Shown: positions 15,549 to 24,489 of the stretch, piece by piece
Numbering within the stretch: the first letter of the stretch is position 1
Layout of the letters: the number at the start of each line of letters is the position of its first letter
Assembly (NCBI RefSeq): GCF_900111885.1
Contig: NZ_FOKG01000002.1
Location: forward strand, 328,112-392,111
DNA from: Amycolatopsis marina
GTDB lineage: Bacteria > Actinomycetota > Actinomycetes > Mycobacteriales > Pseudonocardiaceae
Direction: 5' to 3'
DNA: 64,000 nt
Program-made: the position numbers and the translations under genes
The notes under the pieces: model-generated
Databases searched by the model: none
Told to the model about the DNA's origin: nothing
What the model saw: only the letters and a program-made list of their open reading frames with translations

Positions 15549-16789
15549 ACGGCGTCGAACTTCGCCTTGCACTGCGCACACTGCCGTTCCTGGACGCCAG
15601 ATCCGACCTGCCGGAGGGAATGCTCGACCTGCGCCAGGGACCGCACGCCAAACTGCTCGTCTGGCACCCCGACGCGATCGATCGGATCTTCCGCTCTGAT
15701 CGGCGACTGCTTCATCCCGGCAGCAACAGTCTCATGCCCCTGTTCGGCGCGGGCTCGCTCCTGTGGGCCGACGGTGAACGCCACGCCGCCTACCGCCGGG
15801 CGCTGGGCCCACCCCTGCGTGGCAAGCGGCTCACTGTCTACGAGGGACTCATTTCCCGCATTACCCACGAAGCACTGGACGAGCTGTCGGCAGGCTCGCT
15901 GGTCGCGCTGCCCGCGTGGTCGAGACGGATCGCGCTGCGGGTCGTCGCGGCCATCGTTCTCGGTGCCGCGAACGACACCGTGCTCGTCCCGTTCACCCGC
16001 TGGATCGACAGGGCACTCGGTTCCCGGCGCAGGACGCTTGCCTACCGCTACCTCCGCGGCGGCCTGCCGCGCTCGTCTGCCGAACTCGACCGGTCCCTGA
16101 TCCGCCAGGCGAAGGTGCACCGCGGCGGCCTGCCACCCACCCTCGCCGCGGTGATGCTCTCCGGAGAAGGACCGCTCGGCAAGGTCGATGACGAGGAGTT
16201 GCGCGACCAGTTGGTGTCGCTGCTGTTCGCCGGACACGAGACCACCGCATCGGCGACGGCGTGGACGCTGTACCACCTCGCCCGTGATCGTCAGCTCACC
16301 GCCGCCGTCCGCGCGGAAATCGAGGCCGCGGGCGACGGCGGTGCCGATGCCGGCCGTGTTCCGCTGTTGCAGGCCGTGATCCAGGAGGCGCTGCGCCTGG
16401 CACCACCGGTCACGGTCGCGGAGAACCGCACGCTCACCGAGGACACCGAGCTACTCGGCCGGACCCTGCCCGCGGGCACCACCCTGACCCCCAGCATCTA
16501 CCTCGCGCACCGGCGAAGGGACAGCTTCGCCGATCCCCGCCGGTTCGACCCCGCACGTTTCCTTGACACCAAGGCGAGTCCGCAGCGCTACCTGCCCTTC
16601 GGCGGTGGAAGCAGGCACTGCCTCGGCAGCGGGCTCGCACAGCTGGAGATCCGAATGATCACGGCCGCGGTGCTGGGCAGGCTGGACTGGGAGTGCGTCA
16701 ATCCCCGGGCCGCTGTCCCCGAGTTGCGTGGACACGCGATGGCGCCGTCAGCGAAGCTACGAATGCGGGTGACGGGATGCCGGGCCTGA
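15542..16789 (+). CDS. cytochrome P450 of the terpene operon
   Basis: The 415-residue P450 has the oxygen-activation helix FAGHETTASA, the K-helix EALR and the heme loop FGGGSRHCLGS with C360. It has no membrane anchor, as is usual for bacterial P450s. GTG 15542 overlaps the end of the cyclase gene, and its own end overlaps the UbiA gene by 13 bases. Translation is therefore probably coupled and the enzyme very likely oxidises the terpene product. No dedicated ferredoxin or reductase is encoded nearby. Confidence 0.9.
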   Translation: MLNGVELRLALRTLPFLDARSDLPEGMLDLRQGPHAKLLVWHPDAIDRIFRSDRRLLHPGSNSLMPLFGAGSLLWADGERHAAYRRALGPPLRGKRLTVYEGLISRITHEALDELSAGSLVALPAWSRRIALRVVAAIVLGAANDTVLVPFTRWIDRALGSRRRTLAYRYLRGGLPRSSAELDRSLIRQAKVHRGGLPPTLAAVMLSGEGPLGKVDDEELRDQLVSLLFAGHETTASATAWTLYHLARDRQLTAAVRAEIEAAGDGGADAGRVPLLQAVIQEALRLAPPVTVAENRTLTEDTELLGRTLPAGTTLTPSIYLAHRRRDSFADPRRFDPARFLDTKASPQRYLPFGGGSRHCLGSGLAQLEIRMITAAVLGRLDWECVNPRAAVPELRGHAMAPSAKLRMRVTGCRA

Positions 16790-17706
16790 CGCGAACGCCA
16801 ACACGAGGGCTGTGGGGGGACCTGGTCGTCCTGCACCGGCTCGAACACCCCCTGCCCGTCATGTATGTCTGCTACGCGTCCTGGGGAGCCTGTTACGCCA
16901 CGGGCGACGTCCGGGGACTGCTGCATCCGCCGGTGCTGCTCGCGATTCTGGCAAACCTGCTGCTGCTGATCGGCGGGCTCGCACTGAACAACATCGTGGA
17001 CGTCCCGACGGACCGACAGCACAAGGACAAGGCCTACCTTTCCTCCGCAGCACTGCGGGTCGGTGAGCAAAAGGCACTGTGGCTGGCGCTGACCGAGACG
17101 GCTGCTGGCCTCATTCTGTCCATTGTGGTATCTGTGGTCACTGGGCGCTGGATCGTCGCCGCGATGGCACTGGGCATAGCGCTGCTGCACGTGCTCTACA
17201 ACGTACGACCCGTCAGACTGAAGGGCCGCGGCCTCGCGGGATCCATCGCGTTTGGACTGTCGGTGGTCGCCCTGCCGTCCCTGCTCTCCCACGGTGCGGT
17301 GAGCCAGACCCTGCCAGGGTGGGTGCTGGCGGTCCTCGCCGGAGCGAGCGTGCTCGCCGTCGGCCGAACGGTGTGGTGGTCGGCCCCGGACCGCGCTGCG
17401 GATCTGATCAGCGGTGTGGCCACTCCCGCCGCCCGCTACGGCGTGCCGCGCACGCTCGTCCTGTCCTGCCTGATCCTGCTGTCCGGCCTGGTGCTACTCG
17501 GCGGTGGTCTGTGGGCACACTTCGGGTTCGTCACAGTCGTCGCAGGGGCACTCGCGCACGCGGTGTTCACCGGTACCGCCGTGTTCCAACTGCTCCGCGC
17601 CACCAGGGGAATCGCACCGACCGCATCCGCCATGCGCAGGCATGCCCTGCTGCTGGTGCTGGCGGGTGAGCTGTCGATCGCCCTGGTCCCGTTGCTGGCG
17701 TCCTGA
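16777..17706 (+). CDS. UbiA-family prenyltransferase or UbiA-type terpene synthase
   Basis: The 309-residue membrane protein has about eight or nine helices and both Mg-diphosphate motifs: N71-xxx-D75-xxx-D79 (NNIVDVPTD) and D205-xxx-D209 (DRAAD). The YNVRPVRLKGRG segment is typical of UbiA. UbiA proteins move a prenyl group onto an acceptor. A subset instead ionise the diphosphate and cyclise it as non-canonical class I terpene synthases. Since the operon has a class II cyclase but no canonical class I enzyme, either role fits. ATG 16777 overlaps the P450 stop. The gene ends 3 bases before the convergent methyltransferase stop. Confidence 0.85.
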   Translation: MPGLTRTPTRGLWGDLVVLHRLEHPLPVMYVCYASWGACYATGDVRGLLHPPVLLAILANLLLLIGGLALNNIVDVPTDRQHKDKAYLSSAALRVGEQKALWLALTETAAGLILSIVVSVVTGRWIVAAMALGIALLHVLYNVRPVRLKGRGLAGSIAFGLSVVALPSLLSHGAVSQTLPGWVLAVLAGASVLAVGRTVWWSAPDRAADLISGVATPAARYGVPRTLVLSCLILLSGLVLLGGGLWAHFGFVTVVAGALAHAVFTGTAVFQLLRATRGIAPTASAMRRHALLLVLAGELSIALVPLLAS

Positions 17707-17709
17707 GAC

Positions 17710-18558
17710 TCAGACCTTCCGGCCGAGACCCGCGTGCACGCGCACCAACTCGGGATTGCGCACCTGCTCGTCGCCGGGCTCTGGATGCCACAGGGGGACC
17801 GGAACGATGCCGGGCTCGACTATCTCCACCCCGTCGAAGAAGCGGACCAGTTCGCCGGGGTCGCGCAGCTTCACCGCCGGCGGTGCGCCGAACATCCGGC
17901 TGAAGAGGGTGAGCCCCTCATGCAGTTGGTCGTCCTGGCTGAAGTGAGAGATGCCGAGGTAGCTGCCGGACGGCACCGCATCCATGTAGGCGGCAACCAG
18001 TCCGGCCGGGTTTTCGGAATCCTGCAGGTGCAGCAGAAACTCGATCATCAGGACGGCGACCGGCTCTCCGAAGTCGATCAGGTCGGTGACCTCGGGCGCG
18101 CCGAGCACCTCGTCCGGCCTGCGCACGTCGGCGCGTACGAACGCCGCGTTGCCGGTTCCGGCGAGGAGGTCGGCGCTGTCCTGCGCGATCGTCGGATCAA
18201 GATCGACATAGACGATCTTGGCCTCCGGATCGACCTCGTGGGCCACACGGTGGGCGGCGTTGATGTCGGGGACGCCTGAGCCGAGGTCGAGGAACTGCCG
18301 CACACCACGGTCGGTCAGATACCGGACGAGCCTCCGGACGAACGCGTTCTGCGCCCGAACGAGATACGGCAGGTGCGGGGCGCAGACCACGATCTGGTCG
18401 GCGAACCCGCGGTCGGCGTCGTCGTGATGGGTGCCGCCGAGCCATGAGTCCCGGATACGGGCAATGCTCGGATGCGCCACGTCCACCTCGCCTGCATCGG
18501 GACCTGCGGCGTCGGACCGGGTGGATCCGGGCTGCGCCGGACCGCCGGGAAGTGCCAC
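17710..18558 (-). CDS. SAM-dependent methyltransferase, DUF574 family (copy 2 of 3)
   Basis: The 282-residue protein carries the family signatures HPSIARIRDSWLGGTHHDDAD, FLDLGSGVPDINAAHRVAHE, YVDLDP and FFDGVEIVEPGIVPV. The start is GTG 18558, encoding a Pro/Gly-rich N-terminal extension, so a later start is possible. It converges on the terpene operon, so it is not cotranscribed with it. A role in methylating the terpenoid is only a guess from position. Confidence 0.83.
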   Translation of the reverse strand: MALPGGPAQPGSTRSDAAGPDAGEVDVAHPSIARIRDSWLGGTHHDDADRGFADQIVVCAPHLPYLVRAQNAFVRRLVRYLTDRGVRQFLDLGSGVPDINAAHRVAHEVDPEAKIVYVDLDPTIAQDSADLLAGTGNAAFVRADVRRPDEVLGAPEVTDLIDFGEPVAVLMIEFLLHLQDSENPAGLVAAYMDAVPSGSYLGISHFSQDDQLHEGLTLFSRMFGAPPAVKLRDPGELVRFFDGVEIVEPGIVPVPLWHPEPGDEQVRNPELVRVHAGLGRKV

Positions 18559-18707
18559 GTTGTGCCGCTCCCTCCGAGAACAACCTGCTCGGCCTATCGT
18601 GGACGATCTTCAGCCGGTCAGGGCACGAGATAATACTGCAGTTCGATTTCACTGGGGACATACCTGACGACGACGTCACACTATCGTGAATCCGCCCGAA
18701 TCCCGTG

Positions 18708-18736
18708 ACGCTGAGTTGATCAGCGTGTTGATCAAC
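18708..18736. promoter_or_regulatory. adjoining palindromes, candidate operator
   Basis: ACGCTGA-gttga-TCAGCGT (18708-18726) is immediately followed by the perfect palindrome GTTGATCAAC (18727-18736). TTGATC occurs in both. They lie in the 262-base gap between the methyltransferase gene (minus) and the disulfide reductase gene (plus), about 85 bases before the latter's start. Confidence 0.45.
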
Positions 18737-18820
18737 CGGCCCGGGACGCCAGCGGCGTCGGCGCGCGAACCCTGTGACACTGGGACGTGACCGGCGCAAG
18801 CCGGAGAGAGGATGGATCGG

Positions 18821-20326
18821 ATGGCTGCCTCGGTGAACCCGGATCGATCGGAGTGGGACGTCATCGTCCTCGGCGGAGCGGCGGCGGGTGAGAACGCGGC
18901 CCAGTACGCGACGCAGTTCTCCGGGCTCGACGCGGTGTTGGTCGAGAATGCGCTGGTGGGAGGCGAGTGCTCCTATTGGGCGTGCATGCCGAGCAAGGCG
19001 CTGCTGCGCCCTGTCGAGGTGCTCGACACCGCTCGGCACCTGCCCGGCCTCGCCTCCGTCGTCGAAGGGCTACGCCTCGATGTCGACGAAGTGCTCGCGC
19101 GACGTGACAAGATCGTCAGCAATCTTGATGACGCGGGACAGGTGCGCTGGGCCCTCGGCGCCGGCATCGATGTCGTGCGCGGGTACGGCAGGCTGACCGG
19201 TGCGCGCACCATTGAGGTGACTGGTGCTGACGGGACCGTGCGCACCCTCATCGCCCGGCACGCGGTCGTGCTGGACACCGGCTCCGCGGCCTCGATCCCC
19301 CCGGTCCCCGGGCTGCGCGAGGCGCTGCCATGGACCTCCCGCGACGTGACCAACCTGCACGAGATCCCCCGGCGGGTGGTGATCCTCGGCGGCGGAGTGG
19401 TCGCCTGTGAGGCGGCGACCTGGCTGTACGGGCTCGGGGTGGACGAACTGACGTTGGTCAACCGGGGTCCCCAGCTGCTCGCGGGCAACGAACCGTTCGC
19501 CGGCGAACTCGTGGCCGACCGGTTGCGCAAGGCGGGTGTGACGGTGCACGCGGAACGCACGATGTCCGAGGTACGACGGGAGGACGTGCGGGACAGCGGC
19601 GTCGGCAGGATCCACGGCGGCGAGGTGAAGGTGACCCTGGACGACGGCACCATGCTCACCGCCGACGAGATCGTCGTGGCAGCGGGACGGAAGCCGAACA
19701 GCGATGACATCGGCCTGGACAAGCTCGGCGTGTCCCCCGGTGGCTATGTCGACGTCGACGACCAGCAGGCGGTGCGCGGGGTCGGCGGGGAGTGGCTGTA
19801 CGCGATCGGTGACCTCTGCGGGAGGGCGCTGGTGACCCACATGGGCAAGTACCAGGCGAGGATCGTCGGCGAGGTGATCGCGGCGCGGGCCAAGGGCGAG
19901 CAGCTCGAACTGGGCGAGTACGGCAGGCATACGGCAGCCGCCGGGCATCGGACCGTGCCGCAGGTGACCTTCACCGACCCGGAGGTCGGTTCGGCCGGAC
20001 TGACCGAACAGCAGGCGCGGGAGCAGGACATCGACGTCGAGACCGTGGAGTACGACCTCGCCGCCCTCGCGGGGACGTTCTTGCTGCGTGAGGACTACTC
20101 GGGGCGCGCCAAGCTGGTGCTCGACCGTGCGAAGGACACGATCGTCGGCGCGACGTTCGTCGGAACCGGTATCGCCGATCTCGTTCACTCCGCGACCGTG
20201 GCCATCGTCGGCAAGGTGCCCGTGTCGGCGCTGTGGCACGCGGTGCCCAGCTACCCGACCCCGAGCGAGGTGTGGCTCCGACTGCTGGAAACCCTCAACG
20301 CCGACCGGCGTGGCGGCTCGGCGTGA
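18821..20326 (+). CDS. FAD/NAD(P) disulfide oxidoreductase (mercuric/lipoamide reductase-like)
   Basis: The protein of about 501 residues has two Rossmann motifs (VLGGAAAGENAA and VILGGGVVACEAA), the redox-active disulfide C-SYWA-C in GGECSYWACMPSK, and a C-terminal dimerisation domain ending in HAVPSYPTPSE. This architecture is shared by dihydrolipoamide dehydrogenase, mercuric reductase and mycothione reductase, and the exact substrate cannot be told. It lacks the vicinal C-terminal cysteines of mercuric reductase. I prefer ATG 18821 because GGAGAGAGG at 18803-18811 is correctly spaced from it; ATG 18812 is too close. The pseudouridine synthase gene follows after 4 bases. Confidence 0.85.
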   Translation: MAASVNPDRSEWDVIVLGGAAAGENAAQYATQFSGLDAVLVENALVGGECSYWACMPSKALLRPVEVLDTARHLPGLASVVEGLRLDVDEVLARRDKIVSNLDDAGQVRWALGAGIDVVRGYGRLTGARTIEVTGADGTVRTLIARHAVVLDTGSAASIPPVPGLREALPWTSRDVTNLHEIPRRVVILGGGVVACEAATWLYGLGVDELTLVNRGPQLLAGNEPFAGELVADRLRKAGVTVHAERTMSEVRREDVRDSGVGRIHGGEVKVTLDDGTMLTADEIVVAAGRKPNSDDIGLDKLGVSPGGYVDVDDQQAVRGVGGEWLYAIGDLCGRALVTHMGKYQARIVGEVIAARAKGEQLELGEYGRHTAAAGHRTVPQVTFTDPEVGSAGLTEQQAREQDIDVETVEYDLAALAGTFLLREDYSGRAKLVLDRAKDTIVGATFVGTGIADLVHSATVAIVGKVPVSALWHAVPSYPTPSEVWLRLLETLNADRRGGSA

Positions 20327-20330
20327 ACCG

Positions 20331-21287
20331 ATGAGACGCCGACAGCCAGCCCCACTGCCGCAGCGGGACGGCCTCGACCCCGCTCGAATGCGGATGCCCA
20401 CCGAGGGTGCGTGGGCAACCATCCGCGACCACCTGGTGGACCGGATTCCCAAGCTCGCGCCCACCCGCATCGACGAGATGTTCTCCGAGCGCCGGTTCTT
20501 CGGCGAGCACGGGCCTCTCGACGCGGACGCGCCTTTCGTGCCCGGCTCGGTGATCTGGTTCCACCGGGACCTGCCCGACGAGGTTCCGGTGCCGTTCGAG
20601 ATCGACGTCGTGCACCGGGACGAGAACCTGCTCGTGGTCCACAAGCCACACTTCCTGGCGACGATTCCGCGCGGGCAGCACATTGTCGAGACCGCGCTCG
20701 TGCGGCTGCGGCGTGATCTGGACCTACCGCTGCTCAGCCCGGCGCACCGGCTGGACCGGGTCACCGCGGGGCTGGTGATGTGGGTGATCCGCCCGGAGTA
20801 TCGCGGCGCGTATCAGAACCTGTTCCGGGACCGGCTCGTGCGCAAGGAGTACGAGGCTGTCGCGCCCTTCGACCCCGCGCTGGATCTGCCCCGCACGGTG
20901 CGCAGCCGGATCGTGAAGGAACGTGGCGTGATCACCGCTCAGGAGGTGCCGGGGACGCCGAACAGCGAGACCACGGTGGAACTGATCGAGCACTCCGGCG
21001 GACTCGGGCGTTACCGCCTACTGCCCGCGACCGGCCGGACTCATCAGCTCCGCCTGCACATGAGCAACCTCGGTGTGCCCATCCTCGGCGATGACTTCTA
21101 CCCGGTGCTCCACGAAACCCCGCTCGACGATTTCCGCAGGCCACTGCAACTACTGGCCAGAACACTCGAGTTCACCGATCCACTAACCGGTGAGCCGCGG
21201 CGGTTCGAGTCGCCGGGCGAGCTGCAGGCGTGGACCGACCTGGCCGGGTGGTCGGGCACACAGGATGGACAACACTCGATAGAGTGA
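20331..21287 (+). CDS. RluA-family pseudouridine synthase
   Basis: The 318-residue enzyme contains the RluA catalytic motif HRLDRVTAG, in which the aspartate attacks the uridine, and the TGRTHQLRLHM and GDDFYP motifs. It would isomerise uridines in rRNA or tRNA. The N-terminal section of about 80 residues is a short S4-like or extension region. It is cotranscribed with the preceding oxidoreductase (4-base gap), a pairing with no obvious functional logic. Confidence 0.88.
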   Translation: MRRRQPAPLPQRDGLDPARMRMPTEGAWATIRDHLVDRIPKLAPTRIDEMFSERRFFGEHGPLDADAPFVPGSVIWFHRDLPDEVPVPFEIDVVHRDENLLVVHKPHFLATIPRGQHIVETALVRLRRDLDLPLLSPAHRLDRVTAGLVMWVIRPEYRGAYQNLFRDRLVRKEYEAVAPFDPALDLPRTVRSRIVKERGVITAQEVPGTPNSETTVELIEHSGGLGRYRLLPATGRTHQLRLHMSNLGVPILGDDFYPVLHETPLDDFRRPLQLLARTLEFTDPLTGEPRRFESPGELQAWTDLAGWSGTQDGQHSIE

Positions 21288-21334
21288 CGTGCATCGCTGA
21301 AACCTTTTCATCATTCGCCGCACGAGGAGAGCCG

Positions 21335-22186
21335 ATGCCCGAACCGAAGGACCCCGAGTTCGTTCCCGAGGGCGTCGACCTCGAGCGGCCGAACCCCGCG
21401 CGGATCTACGACTGGTTCCTCGGCGGGTCCGCGAACTGGGCGATCGACCGCGCGTTCGGGGAGAAGGTGCTGGAAACCTTCCCCCAGGCGCGCACCATCG
21501 CCAGAACCGGCAGGGACTTCCTCGGCCGCGGCGTGCACTACCTGGCCCGCCAGGGCGTGACCCAGTTCCTCGACCTCGGCTCCGGTGTGCCAACCGTCGG
21601 CAACGTGCACGAGATCGCCGAGTCGGTGAACCCGGACAGCCGTTGTGTCTATGTCGACAACGAGGCTGTCGCGGTGGCACACTCCCGCGTCCTGCTGGAG
21701 AAGCACGGCGAGTCCAGCAGGCACGCCGTGCTGCACGGCGACCTCCGGCAGCCCGACGACATCTGGAAGCGGGCACTGGCAACCGGTGTGCTCGATCCCG
21801 AGAAGCCGATCGGACTGATCGTCGTCGGCGTGCTGTACTTCCTCGGCCCGGAGGACGACCCGCACGGTGTCATCGCCCGTTACCGCGACCTCCTGCCCTC
21901 GGGCTCCTACCTGCTTTCGTCACACCTGACCGAGGACGAGGTTCCCGACGAGGGCGGCACCGAGCGCGAAGAGGTCCGCCAGCAGTACCAGCGCTCCAGC
22001 TCCCAGCTGTACATGCGCAACCGCGAGGAGTTCACCGCCTTCTTCGACGGTTTCGAACTCGTCGAGCCCGGCGTGGTCTGGCTACCGGAATGGCGCCTCG
22101 ACGAGCGCGAGTCCAAGGCCAGCCGCAAATACGCGAACACCCCCCAGGAAAGCAGCTCAATCGGCGCACTGGGCCGAAAGCCCTGA
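21335..22186 (+). CDS. SAM-dependent methyltransferase, DUF574 family (copy 3 of 3)
   Basis: The 283-residue member has RPNPARIYDWFLGGSANWAID, FLDLGSGVPTVGNVHEIAE, YVDNEAVAVAH and FFDGFELVEPGVVW. ATG 21335 has a clear ribosome binding site (gaggaga). It is followed within 50 bases by the second copy of the dispersed hairpin repeat. Substrate unknown. Confidence 0.87.
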   Translation: MPEPKDPEFVPEGVDLERPNPARIYDWFLGGSANWAIDRAFGEKVLETFPQARTIARTGRDFLGRGVHYLARQGVTQFLDLGSGVPTVGNVHEIAESVNPDSRCVYVDNEAVAVAHSRVLLEKHGESSRHAVLHGDLRQPDDIWKRALATGVLDPEKPIGLIVVGVLYFLGPEDDPHGVIARYRDLLPSGSYLLSSHLTEDEVPDEGGTEREEVRQQYQRSSSQLYMRNREEFTAFFDGFELVEPGVVWLPEWRLDERESKASRKYANTPQESSSIGALGRKP

Positions 22187-22208
22187 CGTGATTGCGTTCT
22201 GCGCGCGG

Positions 22209-22271
22209 GTGTTTGCGGTTTAGAGACGCGTGTTGGGGTTTCGGGCACGCCTTCGGCGCACCCTGCGCAAT
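22209..22271. repeat. dispersed hairpin repeat, copy 2
   Basis: Bases 22235-22271 match 4242-4278 with one difference. The preceding GTGTTTGCGGTTT (22209-22221) resembles the phased motif at 4155-4209. The element lies between convergent genes, the methyltransferase (plus) and the response regulator (minus), and could also act as a bidirectional terminator. Confidence 0.8.
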
Positions 22272-22333
22272 CCAGCCAACCCCACCCACTGGACAAAAAC
22301 CACTTGAGCCGCGCCCGTCCACTGCACCAGCGT

Positions 22334-22996
22334 CTACCGGCCGACCGCGTACCCCATTCCCCGGACGGTCGAGATCCTGTCGGCACCGAGCTTTCGACGT
22401 AGCGCGCGCACGTAGACGTCGACGATGTTGGAGCCGGGGTCGAAGTCGTAACCCCAGACGTGCGACAGAATCTGCTCCCGGGACAGCACCTGACCCGGGT
22501 GCCGCAGGAACAGTTCGAGCAGGGTGAACTCCCGAGCCGTGAGTTCCACGGTCGTTTCGCCCACCTGTGCACGCCGGGTGCGCAGGTCCAGCGACAGATC
22601 GGTGACGCGCAACAACGTCGCCTCCGGCGTGTTGTCCGCCCTGCGCAGCCGCAGCCGGACCCTTGCCAGCAGTTCCTCGAAGCGGAACGGCTTGGTCATG
22701 TAGTCGTCGGCTCCCCCCTCCAGACCAGCGACCGTGTCCCGCACGGAGTCGCGGGCGGTCAGGATGATCACCGGGATGCTCACTCGTGCCTCACGCATCG
22801 ACCGGAGCACGCTGAAGCCGTCCTGATCCGGTAGGCCGATGTCCAGGATCATCAGGTCGAACGAACCGCCGCGGGCCAGTTCGACGGCGCTCGTGCCGTC
22901 GCCGACAACAGTAGTGGCGAAACCGTTGGCCGAGAGTCCCTTTCGGACAAAGGAGGCGATCCGCTCCTCGTCCTCCACCACCAGAATTCTGTTCAC
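22334..22996 (-). CDS. OmpR-family response regulator
   Basis: The 220-residue protein has a receiver domain with the phosphoacceptor aspartate in LMILDIGLPDQDG, the conserved K in YMTKPF, and an OmpR-type winged helix (ELTAREFTLLELFLRHPGQV, SNIVDVYVRALRRKLG). It begins at GTG 22996, overlapping the kinase stop by 4 bases, so kinase and regulator are translationally coupled. Confidence 0.93.
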   Translation of the reverse strand: MNRILVVEDEERIASFVRKGLSANGFATTVVGDGTSAVELARGGSFDLMILDIGLPDQDGFSVLRSMREARVSIPVIILTARDSVRDTVAGLEGGADDYMTKPFRFEELLARVRLRLRRADNTPEATLLRVTDLSLDLRTRRAQVGETTVELTAREFTLLELFLRHPGQVLSREQILSHVWGYDFDPGSNIVDVYVRALRRKLGADRISTVRGMGYAVGR

Positions 22997-24489
22997 TGCA
23001 CCCCTTCTCCACGCGCCGGCAGTTCGAGTCCGAACGTCGCGCCGCCACCAGAGGTCGGCACGAGCCTGACGCCTCCGTGATGCGCACGGGCGATGGCCTG
23101 CACGATGGCGAGACCCAGCCCTGCTCCACCCGACGTCCGCTTCGCGTTACTACCTCTGGCGAACCGGTCGAAAATCACCGCTGCGTCCTCCTGGGAGACG
23201 CCGGGGCCTCGGTCGGCGATCCAGAACGAGGCCCAGCCCCGGTAAACACTCGAACCGAGCAAGATCTCGCCATCGGTCTCGGTGTGCTGCACGGCATTGT
23301 GTGCCAACTGAACCACGGCCTGCGTGACTCGCTGCTCGTCCAACATGACCCTGCCCTCGCCAATCGACTCCAGCCGCCAGCGCCGGTCGCCAAGTGCCCG
23401 GATCTTCGCGTAGATGTCGCTGGTCAGCTCGGCGACCTCCACCGGTTTCAGCTGGACGAAGTCCGGGCGTTCCGCCTTGGCGAGCAGCAGCAGGTCGTCC
23501 ACGATGCGGCTCATCCGGTCCAGTTCGTCGGTGCACACCCGCACGGCGGCCAGCCGTTCGTCGGGATCATCGTTCACCGGGTCGAGCAGTTCGAGGTGGC
23601 CTCGGATGATGGTGATCGGAGTGCGCAACTCGTGCCCGGCATCGTCGAGGAATTCCCGCTGGGTGGCGAACGCCTTCTCCAGGCGTTCCAGCATCGCGTT
23701 GAACTGCTCGGCCAACGCCGCGAACTCGTCGTTGCCCTCGACTGGAACGCGGCGAGTGAAGTCGTGCTCCGTGATGTGCGCCGCAGCCGCACGGGCCAAC
23801 CTGACCGGTGCCAGTATGCGTCCGGCCACCAGCCAAGAAGCTCCCGCGGTAAGGATCAAACCGAGCAGGCTGACCAGCCCGAGGGTCCGGATGGTCCGGT
23901 GGACCTCGGCCCGATCCCGGTCGATGAAATACCCGACGACGAAGATGCCTTCAGCACCCTGCCCCGCCGGGCCGGTCGCCGTGACCTTCACCCACCGCAT
24001 CTCCCCCGCTGCCGTCCCGATGCTGCCACTGGTCGAGGTCGCGGCCAGGATCGGATCGAGCAGTTCCGGCCGATCGTACAGGCGCATCGGTGCTTCCCGT
24101 TCCTGCCGCAACACCTCCCGTGCGGCGCCGTTTCGAACCACGCCCACGATGACCTCGTCATCGTCGGGGTACTGCCGCTGCAGGTGATTGCGCAGCAACT
24201 CGCGGACGCTGCCGAACGGCTGGCCCGTCGCCCGGTCCACACCGGACGCCGCGACACCGGAGAACTCCCGCGCTTCCTGTTCCAGTGCGGCGACCGCAGA
24301 AGACTCGGCCTGGTGCAGCAGCAGATTTCGGGTGACCACGGCGACCGAGAGCAGCACCACGGCCATCAGGAGGATCAACCAGCCCATGATCCTGGCGCGG
24401 GCAGGCAGACCACGTCGCCTGGTCCGCCGCGCTGGTGCGCTCCCGACCACCGGAAGTGTTCTCGGCTCAGTCGTCGTCTTCGTCGTCAT
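22993..24489 (-). CDS. membrane sensor histidine kinase
   Basis: The 498-residue kinase has two membrane segments (about residues 40-62 and 220-240) enclosing an extracytoplasmic sensor domain of about 150 residues. A HAMP domain, the HisKA box (AGHELRTPITIIRGHLELLD) and an ATPase domain with N (LAHNAVQHT), G1 (DRGPGVSQ), F (FDRFARG) and G2 (GGAGLGLAI) boxes follow. The start at 24489 lies inside the end of the preceding Asp-rich gene. The adjacent exported acidic proteins suggest that the signal may be a cation or envelope stress. Confidence 0.9.
   Translation of the reverse strand: MTTKTTTEPRTLPVVGSAPARRTRRRGLPARARIMGWLILLMAVVLLSVAVVTRNLLLHQAESSAVAALEQEAREFSGVAASGVDRATGQPFGSVRELLRNHLQRQYPDDDEVIVGVVRNGAAREVLRQEREAPMRLYDRPELLDPILAATSTSGSIGTAAGEMRWVKVTATGPAGQGAEGIFVVGYFIDRDRAEVHRTIRTLGLVSLLGLILTAGASWLVAGRILAPVRLARAAAAHITEHDFTRRVPVEGNDEFAALAEQFNAMLERLEKAFATQREFLDDAGHELRTPITIIRGHLELLDPVNDDPDERLAAVRVCTDELDRMSRIVDDLLLLAKAERPDFVQLKPVEVAELTSDIYAKIRALGDRRWRLESIGEGRVMLDEQRVTQAVVQLAHNAVQHTETDGEILLGSSVYRGWASFWIADRGPGVSQEDAAVIFDRFARGSNAKRTSGGAGLGLAIVQAIARAHHGGVRLVPTSGGGATFGLELPARGEGVQ

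Noticed and set aside
17710..18558. Methyltransferase as a fourth gene of the terpene operon
   Set aside because: It is convergent and has its own upstream region; two other members of the same family sit in unrelated contexts nearby.
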